DNA from: Thermoplasmatota archaeon
GTDB lineage: Archaea > Thermoplasmatota > Penumbrarchaeia > Penumbrarchaeales > Penumbrarchaeaceae
Direction: 5' to 3'
Length of the DNA stretch: 7,268 nt
Assembly: GCA_030595585.1 (NCBI GenBank)
Contig: JAUVCY010000085.1
Coordinates: 1-7,268 of the forward strand
Below, piece by piece: positions 1-6,790 of the stretch; positions within the stretch are counted from its first letter, which is position 1; each line of letters opens with the position of its first letter. The notes under the pieces were generated by a model. The model was not told the DNA's origin and made no database searches. It saw nothing but the letters and a program-made list of their open reading frames with translations. Position numbers and translations under genes: made by a program.

Positions 1-106
1 CCGCAACCAGGTCCCCGTATCCGACCTTGTGAACGGAACACAGCGTCCCCTTGCCGATGTTCTTCTCCAGAACCTTGTATTCGAACAGATCCCCGGGCAA
101 TTCCAT
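1..106 (-). CDS. Ser/Thr protein kinase, N-terminal fragment (runs off the window)
   Basis: Only the first 35 codons are in the window, read leftward from ATG at 106-104. The peptide starts MELPGDLFEYKVLEKNIGKG and continues with a glycine-rich loop G18-K-G20-T-L-C-S-V25, the ATP-binding loop of the eukaryotic-type kinase fold. It aligns with the start of the upstream kinase (shared pattern D-x-x-x-Y-x-V-x-E-K-N-I-G-x-G-x-x-x-x-V-H), so the two are paralogues. The start is tightly bounded: an in-frame TAG lies at 121-119, leaving only ATG 106 or GTG 115 as possible starts. An AGGT that could pair with the 16S rRNA 3' end lies at 120-117, about 10 nt before the ATG. It follows the first kinase in the same direction after 72 bp, so it may be co-transcribed or have its own promoter. 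The catalytic part and any C-terminal domains are outside the window, so activity cannot be judged. Confidence 0.8.
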   Translation of the reverse strand, partial: MELPGDLFEYKVLEKNIGKGTLCSVHKVGYGDLVA

Positions 107-150
107 AACGAGCACTACCTATGCGATGACCGTATGAACACAATTCAATC

Positions 151-162
151 CTAAATAAATTT
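151..162 (-). promoter_or_regulatory. Possible TATA box for the partial kinase
   Basis: On the minus strand the 72-bp gap between the two kinase genes contains AAATTTATTTAG, an AT-rich box about 45-55 nt before the ATG at 106. A start site about 25 nt downstream would give a leader of roughly 20-25 nt. It resembles an archaeal TATA box but is not a strong match, and the T-rich stretch just before it could equally be the end of the upstream transcript. Co-transcription with the first kinase is the alternative. Confidence 0.3.
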
Positions 163-178
163 CTGAATAGAAAATGGA

Positions 179-2143
179 TCAATATATCGATTTTACAACT
201 CTGAATCCAAGGTAGTTGTACCTCTTTTCCGGGTCCACGAAACCCCTTGTACTTGATGTGCAAAGATCTCCGTCATAGTTCCAGCATCCGCCCCTTGCGG
301 CCTTCAACGTCCCCGATGCCGGCCCTCTCGGATAGGATCGAGGCGATACTCCATAGAAGTTCTCATCGAACCAATCCTCGCACCACTCCCACACGTTGCC
401 CAGGGTATCGTGAAGCTCCCACTCGTTTGGTGTCAGCTTCCCAACCGGATGGGTCCTTCCCTCGGAGTTGTTCTTGAACCATGCGTATGCTCCCAGCTGG
501 CTCTGCCTCTCTCCGAAGAAATAGCTGGAGGTACTTCCTGCCCTGCAGAGATACTCCCACTCCGCCTCCGTGGGAAGCCTGTATTTGTTGGTATTTTCCG
601 CGTCATTGAGGCTCTTCAGGAACCCCTTCGCATCATGCCAGGAGACGCTCTCGACGGGATGGTCGGGAAGTGTCTGGTTCACCTGCTTGAACAACCCCGA
701 TTTCTTTCTGCTTTGGAATTTGCTGGGGTTTTCTCCCCCCATCACCTTCTCCCATTCCCCCTGTAGAACCGGATTGACGCCCGCATAGAATGGATACTCT
801 ATCCTTATCCTGTGAACGGGCCGTGAATTATTCCTGCTGTCGGCCCCCATCATGAACTCACCTGCGGGGATCAGGACGAACTTGATACCAACGGGATTGG
901 TCCATTCGACGGGTATCTTCATGTAACTGGCCCACATCTTCTGCTTCTCTACGGCATTGTCCAGCGTGATCAGCTCGTGCCACGGGTCCTCCTCTTCAGC
1001 GGGGGCCGGTGCTTGCTGTTTTTTCAGGATGTCGGAATCGATCCTGGTTTTCATCTGATCGTAATATTTATTGTTACACCCCTTGCACAGAGGTTTTCTC
1101 GAGGGGATGATCTTTCCCCTGTATTCATCAAGTGTCTCATTCCACTCCTGGCAGGTATTGCAGAAGATCGAGGAGCAATCCTTGCATATCAGTTTTTTAT
1201 TCTCATCGGAGATGGAATTTCCGCACTCGGGACACTCTGATATGTACATCGACCTGGAGGGGGAGGTAGATGCTTTTCCATCTCCTATCGGAGCGAGCCC
1301 GGTGCCAGCGGAATCCTCCATGCCCAGAAGCGCCATCCTGAAGCTGGTTGCGTCCATCCACCTGTTCTGTTTTCTCACCTCCAGGGCCTTCATGATCACA
1401 TCCGATATGTCCTGGGGAACCTTTGGGTTGACCATTATCGGCGGATCAATGTCCCCGTTGATGACAAGGAACATCGCCTCCGTGAGGTCGTTGGGTACGG
1501 GTGGCTTCCCCGTTATCATGTGATAGATGACGGCCCCCATCTGGAATATGTCCGTCCTCCAGTCCGGCATCCCAAATTTCTTGGTGTTGTACTGCTCCGG
1601 AGCGGAATATGCCAACGTCCCCTTGAATCCGATCGTGCTTATCGAGGCGCTTAATAGTACCTTGCCCAGCCCCCAGTCGGTCAGTTTGAACTCCCCTTTT
1701 GAGTTGACCAGAATATTCGTGGGTTTGATATCACGATGTATCACACCGCTGTGATGGGCGAAGAACAGGGTATCCAGGAGATCGGTTGCGATCTTGATGG
1801 ACTCGTCCATGGAAAGTTTGCTCATAACATCCGCGAGGGTGCCCGAATCCATGTATTCAAGCGCCATCCATGGATAGGGGGTCGAGCCACATGCATGAAG
1901 TTTAACGATCCCCTTGATGTTCTTGTCCGAGAGGGTCTTCCATATCTTCGCCTCGTTCTCGAAATCATTCAGGACGGAGCTGTCCATGGTTGCTTTTGTA
2001 TCGATTATATTGGGAACCTTCAATGCTACCTGTCCCCTGTCGCAACTTGCCAGATGTACGGCCGCGAACCCCCCGACACCTATATTCTTCTCGACTATTC
2101 GGTAGCCTAGTATGTCCTGTGGGTATTCTATCAAACTAATCAC
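179..2143 (-). CDS. Ser/Thr protein kinase with FYVE-like zinc finger and SUMF1/FGE-type C-terminal domain
   Basis: A 654-aa soluble protein with no signal peptide or membrane helix, so it probably acts in the cytoplasm. Residues about 13-272 form a eukaryotic-type kinase domain: glycine loop G22-V-G24-G-F-A-A-V29, ATP-lysine K42, probable helix-C E64, catalytic H136-R-D138 with K140 and N143, metal-binding D156 in a DWG version of DFG, A181-P-E183 and D198. It should phosphorylate Ser/Thr. Residues 304-356 hold four CxxC pairs (C304/307, 320/323, 328/331, 353/356), spaced as in a FYVE finger. A charged, Ala/Pro-containing linker leads to a formylglycine-generating-enzyme family domain (about 412-652), with the hallmark RLPTEAEWE (522-530), LGNVWEW (581-587), RGGCW and LGFRVV. 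By eye, the first FGE catalytic Cys is Tyr623 and the second is C628, so oxidase activity is doubtful and binding is more likely. Start: GTG at 2143-2141, with an in-frame TGA at 2155-2153 just upstream; no clear Shine-Dalgarno. Substrates are unknown. Confidence 0.93.
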   Translation of the reverse strand: MISLIEYPQDILGYRIVEKNIGVGGFAAVHLASCDRGQVALKVPNIIDTKATMDSSVLNDFENEAKIWKTLSDKNIKGIVKLHACGSTPYPWMALEYMDSGTLADVMSKLSMDESIKIATDLLDTLFFAHHSGVIHRDIKPTNILVNSKGEFKLTDWGLGKVLLSASISTIGFKGTLAYSAPEQYNTKKFGMPDWRTDIFQMGAVIYHMITGKPPVPNDLTEAMFLVINGDIDPPIMVNPKVPQDISDVIMKALEVRKQNRWMDATSFRMALLGMEDSAGTGLAPIGDGKASTSPSRSMYISECPECGNSISDENKKLICKDCSSIFCNTCQEWNETLDEYRGKIIPSRKPLCKGCNNKYYDQMKTRIDSDILKKQQAPAPAEEEDPWHELITLDNAVEKQKMWASYMKIPVEWTNPVGIKFVLIPAGEFMMGADSRNNSRPVHRIRIEYPFYAGVNPVLQGEWEKVMGGENPSKFQSRKKSGLFKQVNQTLPDHPVESVSWHDAKGFLKSLNDAENTNKYRLPTEAEWEYLCRAGSTSSYFFGERQSQLGAYAWFKNNSEGRTHPVGKLTPNEWELHDTLGNVWEWCEDWFDENFYGVSPRSYPRGPASGTLKAARGGCWNYDGDLCTSSTRGFVDPEKRYNYLGFRVVKSIY

Positions 2144-2183
2144 TCGTTCAATTCAATATAATGTGAAATAGTGCACATATGAT

Positions 2184-2193
2184 TAATATTTTT
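2184..2193 (-). promoter_or_regulatory. Candidate TATA box for the kinase gene
   Basis: The minus strand reads AAAAATATTA here, centred about 45 nt before the GTG start at 2143. With the usual archaeal spacing of about 25 nt to the start site, transcription would begin near 2162 and give a leader of about 20 nt. A second AT-rich box (TTATATTG, about 2154-2161) is too close to the GTG to serve a standard promoter. Assigned by position and composition only. Confidence 0.4.
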
Positions 2194-2241
2194 GTAATAT
2201 CGAACGGTAACGATCCGGATTAGTGATCCTAATAATATCTA

Positions 2242-2255
2242 ATGATTTCAATCAT
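2242..2255. promoter_or_regulatory. Perfect 6-bp inverted repeat, possible operator
   Basis: ATGATT-TC-AATCAT is a perfect 6+6 inverted repeat with a 2-nt spacer. It lies between the two divergent promoters and ends 20 nt before the TATATATC box of the surface-protein gene. ATGATT recurs at 2179-2184 and at 2270-2275, beside each candidate TATA box. A dimeric regulator could bind here, but the region is AT-rich and such short matches can arise by chance. A second small inverted repeat, ATTAG-TGATC-CTAAT, is at 2219-2233, next to the 8-bp palindrome ATCCGGAT at 2213-2220. Confidence 0.25.
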
Positions 2256-2272
2256 AGCGATGTACAGGAATG

Positions 2273-2283
2273 ATTATATATCC
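2273..2283 (+). promoter_or_regulatory. TATA box of the first surface-protein gene
   Basis: ATTATATATCC contains the octamer TATATATC at 2275-2282, preceded by the purine-rich GGAATGA as a possible BRE. The same octamer stands 64 nt before the ATG of the paralogous downstream gene, against 63 nt here. The shared spacing supports it as the real promoter element. A start site near 2302-2305 would give a leader of about 35 nt before ATG 2338. Confidence 0.6.
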
Positions 2284-2328
2284 ATATCATCAAGTACTTT
2301 GATATCGTAATTGAAATTCTCGATATAT

Positions 2329-2334
2329 GGGAGG
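2329..2334 (+). promoter_or_regulatory. Ribosome binding site deciding the ATG 2338 start
   Basis: GGGAGG ends 3 nt before ATG 2338. The spacing is short, but a GAGGAAC segment is kept before the ATG of the paralogue at 6791. This favours ATG 2338 over the in-frame TTG at 2311, which would add nine residues and make this very Shine-Dalgarno sequence coding. The paralogue cannot have such an extension because an in-frame TGA lies at 6782-6784. Confidence 0.6.
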
Positions 2335-2337
2335 AAC

Positions 2338-5300
2338 ATGAGCTATCAAAAGATCACTCTGAGGCTCTTGACAGCGGCTTTGTCATTGATGCTGATCCCA
2401 TCCTTCAGCGTATTGGCCAGCTCTGTTGATGTCCTGCCCGGGGACGACGATGATATTCAATATCTTACCTGGCTAGATGCTCTGAGGGAGGCCCACGAGG
2501 AAAGTGAAGGATCCCAAATACCCTCCAGGTCAGGTGGGGGGGCCCTCAAGTGGAAGGTCACCCTCTCAGAGGTTGAGGGCTTCGCACTATCCACTCCCAC
2601 CTTGGCCGATCTCAATATGGATGGAACCCTTGAGATAGTGATAGCTTCCTCGGGGGACGCGGTATATGCCCTCAATCCCAACGGAACCAGATTCTGGCCC
2701 GAACCTTATACCGGATTGCAGATCGATCCAATGGATGAGGTCTCATACACCTTTCACAATAATCAGACACCGCCTCCTTTCTTTGCCTCTCCAGCCGTCA
2801 AGGATATCACCCTTGGACCCACGCCGGAGATAATCGTAGGCGGTGTAAATGCGGTCGTATGTCTGGGATCCGACGGAATACCCGTCTGGACCCATCAGAG
2901 TATGAACTCCTCCTTTTTTGCCCCTCCCACTATCACCGATCTGGAGGGGAACTGGACCGGAAACAAGTCGGAGCTGGAGGTGATCCTGACAGCTGATCTG
3001 AACAATGATACCTATTTGATCGAGGCCCTTTCTCCAAATGGGTCAGTTATCTTCAGGGAGTACTATCCCCATACCTATTCCGTTCAGGGGAACATCGCGG
3101 GGGCCGTGACTGCCCAGGACATGGACGGGGACTTCTGGTATGGCCCTTACCCAACGATGCCTCCCGAGAACGTGGAGAGGCGAACGGAGCTCCTCTTCGG
3201 GGGGACAGGGGACGGCTTCAGGACGTTGGAATTCAATGAAACAAGAGGGAGATACGAGCTCAGGGATGATGGTCCACAGGGAGGCCTTCGACATTACGGT
3301 TCCATATCGGTTGCAAACGTTACAGGGTCCCCCGGGTGCGAGGCATTCATTCCCTCTTCTGAATATTCAGGCGATAATTGGACCTCATGGAGCGGAAAAT
3401 TATATGTGTGCAATGAGAAGGGGCAGAAGATCTGGGATTATTCCACGGGGAGCGGTGGCGCATCCATCTTCACCTCCCCGGCCATTGCGGACATTCAGAT
3501 GGCTTTACTGGAACCTGAGGCAAGGCACCTGGATCATGAGGTCATATTCGGAGCGGACAACGGGATCATGTACGTTATGAATACGGAGTTCCATTCCGTC
3601 ATCTGGACGTTCGATACCGGCGGAAGATGCCTGTCATCTCCAGCCGTGTGTAATATTGATCGCGATGACGAGCTGGAGATCGTTATCGGGTCCGACTCCG
3701 GAAAGGTGTTCTGTCTGGATGGGGACCCGAGCGATGGAATTGATGAGGGTGTACCATATCCGGGAGATGGGACCTCACAAGATGTCCTGTGGGTATATGA
3801 CACCAAGACGCCTGTAGGCATCTCGTCCCCAGTGGTTGCTGATATAGACCTGGACGGAGAGCTGGAGGTTATCATCGGTGACAGTGAGGGAACTGTGTGG
3901 TGTTTCTCCGCTGGTGGCAGATCCCTCGTCGGACAGAAGGATTGGGTAACATCCTGCGGGAACGATAACCGGACCGGCCAGTACACATTGACCAAATGGT
4001 ATGGTGTGAATCTACATCCAAAAATAGGTCTGGACGGATGGGACGAATCCCTCGTTCGATCCATCAAGCCCAGCGAGACCATAGTATTCAACCTGACCGT
4101 TGAGAACACTGGATATGGGATAAACGAGGATTCTAAAGACAAGATCGTGGTCCTTCTTGACCAGGTTTCCATCCCTGCGGGCTGGTCTGCCAGGCTGACC
4201 CTCCCTCAGGATCAGGGAATATCGAACCCCGACCATGTTTGGTTAGCTTCCGGAGAGATGGCACCTATTCGATTGGAGGTGACCGCACCATTGGTTGCCG
4301 ATTTCGGAGAGATGGTCAGGATCAACATCACCGCGGAATCAACCGGAGATCCCATGGCCCGGGATAGATGTACTTGCCTGGCCGTCTGGGACCCCTTTGT
4401 GGATTTCGAACTATCCTATCTCCAACAACCTTCCGTTGACCCTCTGGATCCCAAGATGGGTGATAAATGGAAAACGGTCGATCCGGGCACCTCCATAGAT
4501 CTGGCACTTTCCATACGGAACAAAGGGTACCAAAATGACACATATGAGATGTCGCTTCTACCGCCGCCTATCGATGCAGGTTGGAACTGGTCGTTTGTGG
4601 AGACGGGTACCCTTCACGCAAATGTCAGCCTATCCGCGCCCATCTTTCAGGAGTTCGGAGCGGTCCACAATACAACATTGACCGTTACCGTTTACTGTCC
4701 GGAACATGCCTATGCCGGCAAGATCCAGCCGGTCACCGTCATCGGCTCCTCGGTTCTGAGCCAGGGATCCGAAATGAATGAGTTGATAAAGACGGACACG
4801 CTTGATATCAACGTTACCGAGGTAGTGGATATAGATGCATATGCGCAAAGCGAGTCGATAGTTGTAAAACCAGGGGAGGTGGGCTATTTTGACATCTGGG
4901 TCTGGAATAATGGGAACGGCCTTGATCTTCCGATACTCATCAGTTTGGATAATATGGGGACGAGTTGGGACATCCGCTACAATGAAGAACCGTTTGGCCT
5001 CATCGGATCGGAGGCCGCCCATATCCGTATAAATGTGAGCAATCCCGGTTATGAGATCTCAGATCTGGAATTGACCATTCGATTTGAAGCATTGCGTGGT
5101 TCGTCCTCGGCTATGCTTCACCTTGAAGCAAGGGTTGATCCGAGTTACTTTATCAGCGCGCAAATACTAACCGAGATGCCAATAGAACTTGAACCCGGTA
5201 GCGTGGATCTGGCCCTGATCGAGATATGGAACAATGGGCCCGGGAAAGAGGTGATTAACCTATCATCTCAAAGGAGTGGCCGGATCACAATCGAATTTCA

Positions 5301-6552
5301 GTTGGAAGGTGAAAAGGTGGATAATATCACCCTGGATCCCTGGACATCGACATCTCTACTGATCGTGTTATCCTGCGAAACAAACACTGCTGCTGGTCCA
5401 GCGTTCATTGATATCATCCTATCCAGGTTGAATGGATATCATTTGTTCCTGCCCATGGAGGTCCTGATCCTCAACAGGTCCCTAATTCACATTGAGATGT
5501 ATACGGGTGAGAAGAGTATCGATATAGATTCGGGGCCCATGGAGGGTCATACGTTTTTGACATGCGTCCAGAACAATGGGAACAGGCCCGAGGTGGTGAC
5601 CCTAGGGATCGGCGAGATGGTCATGGGATATGGTGACCACATCGCGATACCCGATGGTTGGTATGGTGGTTTCTATGGGATCTCAAGATCAGCATACGGA
5701 GGTATGAACGGATCGGTCATTCGAACGGACAGGGTGATAGAGGTCTCTGATCTTGATGATGAGTGGTTCGGATTGAACGACAACAGGAATATCAGCGATC
5801 CACATTCCGGTTATGTCGATCAATTCACCATCCTGATAGACCCGGGGGATACCCTTTGGGTTCGCGTTGTCCTGATGCAGATCGACAATTTTACCCATTT
5901 ACAATTCGTATATGATTTCCAGATGTGGGCGTATCACGATGGAGGCCTCCATTCTGAGATCCTGGAGGCAAGTATCTACATGTTCTATCCTGATCTGGAG
6001 GTGAAGGACGAGTTCAGGATAACGTCCCCGATGGGCCTTGATCTTGAGAAAGTGATATCGGGGGAGAGGTTCAACCTGGTATTCGAAGTATTCAATATGG
6101 GGAACTGGGTGAGCCCGCAAACCACCGTCAAGGTGTCGGTCGATGGCAGGCTGTTTGGATTCTTGGAGATGGAAAGCCTGAACCCCGGCGATAGTGTAGA
6201 GCTATCCATAGACCTGGAGCTGGATGGCGGAGGGCACCTTGTGCAGGTTGAGATAGACCCGGAGAACAACGTGTTGGAGAGTGTTGACCAATTCAAGGCC
6301 GGAGACGTGGACGAGAAGATTAATCGAGCAGTTTTCGATCTGACCGTGGACGATCCGGATCATCAGGTCGAGGATAGGACCGATCTGCTGATCATCGCAA
6401 CCGTTCTGCTGGTGTTGGTCATTATTGTATCCCTGGTGTCGATGCAGAGGCTATTCTCCCGAAAGAGGGATCAGAGGAAGATGCCCCGGGAAGTCGTGTT
6501 AGATAAACATGACATACTGGGAGAGCCCGGTTTCAGAGGCCAGGAGGAATAG
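2338..6552 (+). CDS. Secreted, membrane-anchored beta-propeller/NEW3-like/CARDB surface protein
   Basis: A 1404-aa type I membrane protein, outside the cell except for a short tail. Residues 1-27 are a signal peptide (basic start, hydrophobic LLTAALSLMLI, likely cut after V-L-A27). Residues about 66-548 hold roughly eight FG-GAP/PQQ-like propeller blades with the recurring pattern S-P-x-x-A-D-x-D-x-D-G-x-x-E-I/V-x-x-G; D91-N-D95, D441-D443 and D502-D504-D506 resemble calcium loops. It closes with GNDNRTGQY, a type of ending I recall from archaeal propeller proteins. Residues about 556-1215 are repeated beta-sandwich units of NEW3/APCHD type, each with a V/I-x-N-x-G-like strand (VENTGYG, IRNKGYQ, VWNNGNG, IWNNGPG, VQNNGNR). 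Residues 1218-1338 look like a CARDB domain, followed by a membrane helix (1350-1369) and a basic cytoplasmic tail (RLFSRKRDQRK). About 25 N-x-S/T sequons suggest heavy glycosylation. No enzyme motif is seen; adhesion or ligand binding is most likely. An in-frame TTG at 2311 is a less likely start. Confidence 0.92.
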   Translation: MSYQKITLRLLTAALSLMLIPSFSVLASSVDVLPGDDDDIQYLTWLDALREAHEESEGSQIPSRSGGGALKWKVTLSEVEGFALSTPTLADLNMDGTLEIVIASSGDAVYALNPNGTRFWPEPYTGLQIDPMDEVSYTFHNNQTPPPFFASPAVKDITLGPTPEIIVGGVNAVVCLGSDGIPVWTHQSMNSSFFAPPTITDLEGNWTGNKSELEVILTADLNNDTYLIEALSPNGSVIFREYYPHTYSVQGNIAGAVTAQDMDGDFWYGPYPTMPPENVERRTELLFGGTGDGFRTLEFNETRGRYELRDDGPQGGLRHYGSISVANVTGSPGCEAFIPSSEYSGDNWTSWSGKLYVCNEKGQKIWDYSTGSGGASIFTSPAIADIQMALLEPEARHLDHEVIFGADNGIMYVMNTEFHSVIWTFDTGGRCLSSPAVCNIDRDDELEIVIGSDSGKVFCLDGDPSDGIDEGVPYPGDGTSQDVLWVYDTKTPVGISSPVVADIDLDGELEVIIGDSEGTVWCFSAGGRSLVGQKDWVTSCGNDNRTGQYTLTKWYGVNLHPKIGLDGWDESLVRSIKPSETIVFNLTVENTGYGINEDSKDKIVVLLDQVSIPAGWSARLTLPQDQGISNPDHVWLASGEMAPIRLEVTAPLVADFGEMVRINITAESTGDPMARDRCTCLAVWDPFVDFELSYLQQPSVDPLDPKMGDKWKTVDPGTSIDLALSIRNKGYQNDTYEMSLLPPPIDAGWNWSFVETGTLHANVSLSAPIFQEFGAVHNTTLTVTVYCPEHAYAGKIQPVTVIGSSVLSQGSEMNELIKTDTLDINVTEVVDIDAYAQSESIVVKPGEVGYFDIWVWNNGNGLDLPILISLDNMGTSWDIRYNEEPFGLIGSEAAHIRINVSNPGYEISDLELTIRFEALRGSSSAMLHLEARVDPSYFISAQILTEMPIELEPGSVDLALIEIWNNGPGKEVINLSSQRSGRITIEFQLEGEKVDNITLDPWTSTSLLIVLSCETNTAAGPAFIDIILSRLNGYHLFLPMEVLILNRSLIHIEMYTGEKSIDIDSGPMEGHTFLTCVQNNGNRPEVVTLGIGEMVMGYGDHIAIPDGWYGGFYGISRSAYGGMNGSVIRTDRVIEVSDLDDEWFGLNDNRNISDPHSGYVDQFTILIDPGDTLWVRVVLMQIDNFTHLQFVYDFQMWAYHDGGLHSEILEASIYMFYPDLEVKDEFRITSPMGLDLEKVISGERFNLVFEVFNMGNWVSPQTTVKVSVDGRLFGFLEMESLNPGDSVELSIDLELDGGGHLVQVEIDPENNVLESVDQFKAGDVDEKINRAVFDLTVDDPDHQVEDRTDLLIIATVLLVLVIIVSLVSMQRLFSRKRDQRKMPREVVLDKHDILGEPGFRGQEE
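2569..2654 (+). repeat. 86-bp direct repeat, copy 1 (inside propeller blade 1)
   Basis: These 86 bases match 7022-7107 exactly, including all third codon positions. They encode the end of the linker and the first propeller blade with its D-x-N-x-D-G loop. The flanks are clearly less alike. The repeat lies within the wider paralogous block 2338-2814 versus 6791-7267. Confidence 0.95.
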
Positions 6553-6627
6553 GGCTCAGTATCCGCCCCTCCTTCTGGCTGTGAACCATGACATATGGGT
6601 CACAAGCAGGGCCCCCATCATATTGTA

Positions 6628-6663
6628 TCGTTCTCATCCATATGATCTATAGAACGAATTTTT
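6628..6663 (+). terminator. Hairpin plus T-tract, probable terminator of the first surface gene
   Basis: TCGTTCT (6628-6634) pairs perfectly with AGAACGA (6651-6657) across a 16-nt loop that can form a further small ATC/GAT stem. ATTTTT follows directly, with further T-runs at 6667-6670 and 6697-6701. It lies 75 nt after the stop codon and before the next promoter, as expected for the end of the transcript. In archaea the T-runs alone can suffice, so the hairpin may be incidental. Confidence 0.5.
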
Positions 6664-6716
6664 CAATTTTGGAATTTGGATCGGTGAGTTTTGGTATTTT
6701 TCATTAAGAATCTGTA

Positions 6717-6734
6717 CGAAAAATAATATATATC
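6717..6734 (+). promoter_or_regulatory. BRE and TATA box of the second surface-protein gene
   Basis: CGAAAAA (6717-6723) followed by TAATATATATC is a good match to an archaeal BRE/TATA pair. Its octamer TATATATC (6727-6734) is identical to that of the first surface gene and has nearly the same distance to the ATG (64 against 63 nt). The expected start site is around 6754-6757, with a leader of about 35 nt. The second gene therefore probably has its own transcript and is not simply read through from the first. Confidence 0.65.
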
Positions 6735-6780
6735 TGCTGGGAGCAGTTATTCGTAGGCAAATAGTACTATTTGTATTAAA

Positions 6781-6786
6781 GTGAGG
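6781..6786 (+). promoter_or_regulatory. Ribosome binding site of the second surface gene
   Basis: GTGAGG ends 4 nt before ATG 6791; its GAGG core can pair with the 16S rRNA 3' end. The sequence GAGGAAC is shared with the first gene at 2331-2337, with one extra A before the ATG here. The GTG at 6781 is in a different frame and soon meets a stop, so it is not the start. Confidence 0.5.
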
Positions 6787-6790
6787 AACA

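Noticed and set aside
188..300. The end of the FGE-type domain as the variable region of a diversity-generating retroelement
   Set aside because: This fold is a known target of such elements, and the RGGCW...LGFRVV end is where variation usually falls. However, no reverse transcriptase and no template repeat are in the window, and the sequence looks like an ordinary member of the family.
1071..1523. A 150-codon plus-strand open frame opposite the kinase gene
   Set aside because: It is the complement of well-supported kinase and zinc-finger codons; the translation has no family features and no promoter or ribosome site was seen.
2311..2337. TTG at 2311 as the start of the surface protein, adding nine residues
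   Set aside because: A Shine-Dalgarno sequence sits within this stretch just before ATG 2338, the paralogue has an in-frame stop at the matching place, and the TTG would leave almost no leader after the TATA box.
3534..4172. A 212-codon open frame on the minus strand under the surface protein gene
   Set aside because: It lies antisense within the coding region of the propeller, is rich in Ser/Pro/Thr low-complexity sequence, and shows no recognisable domain. It is a shadow of the real gene.
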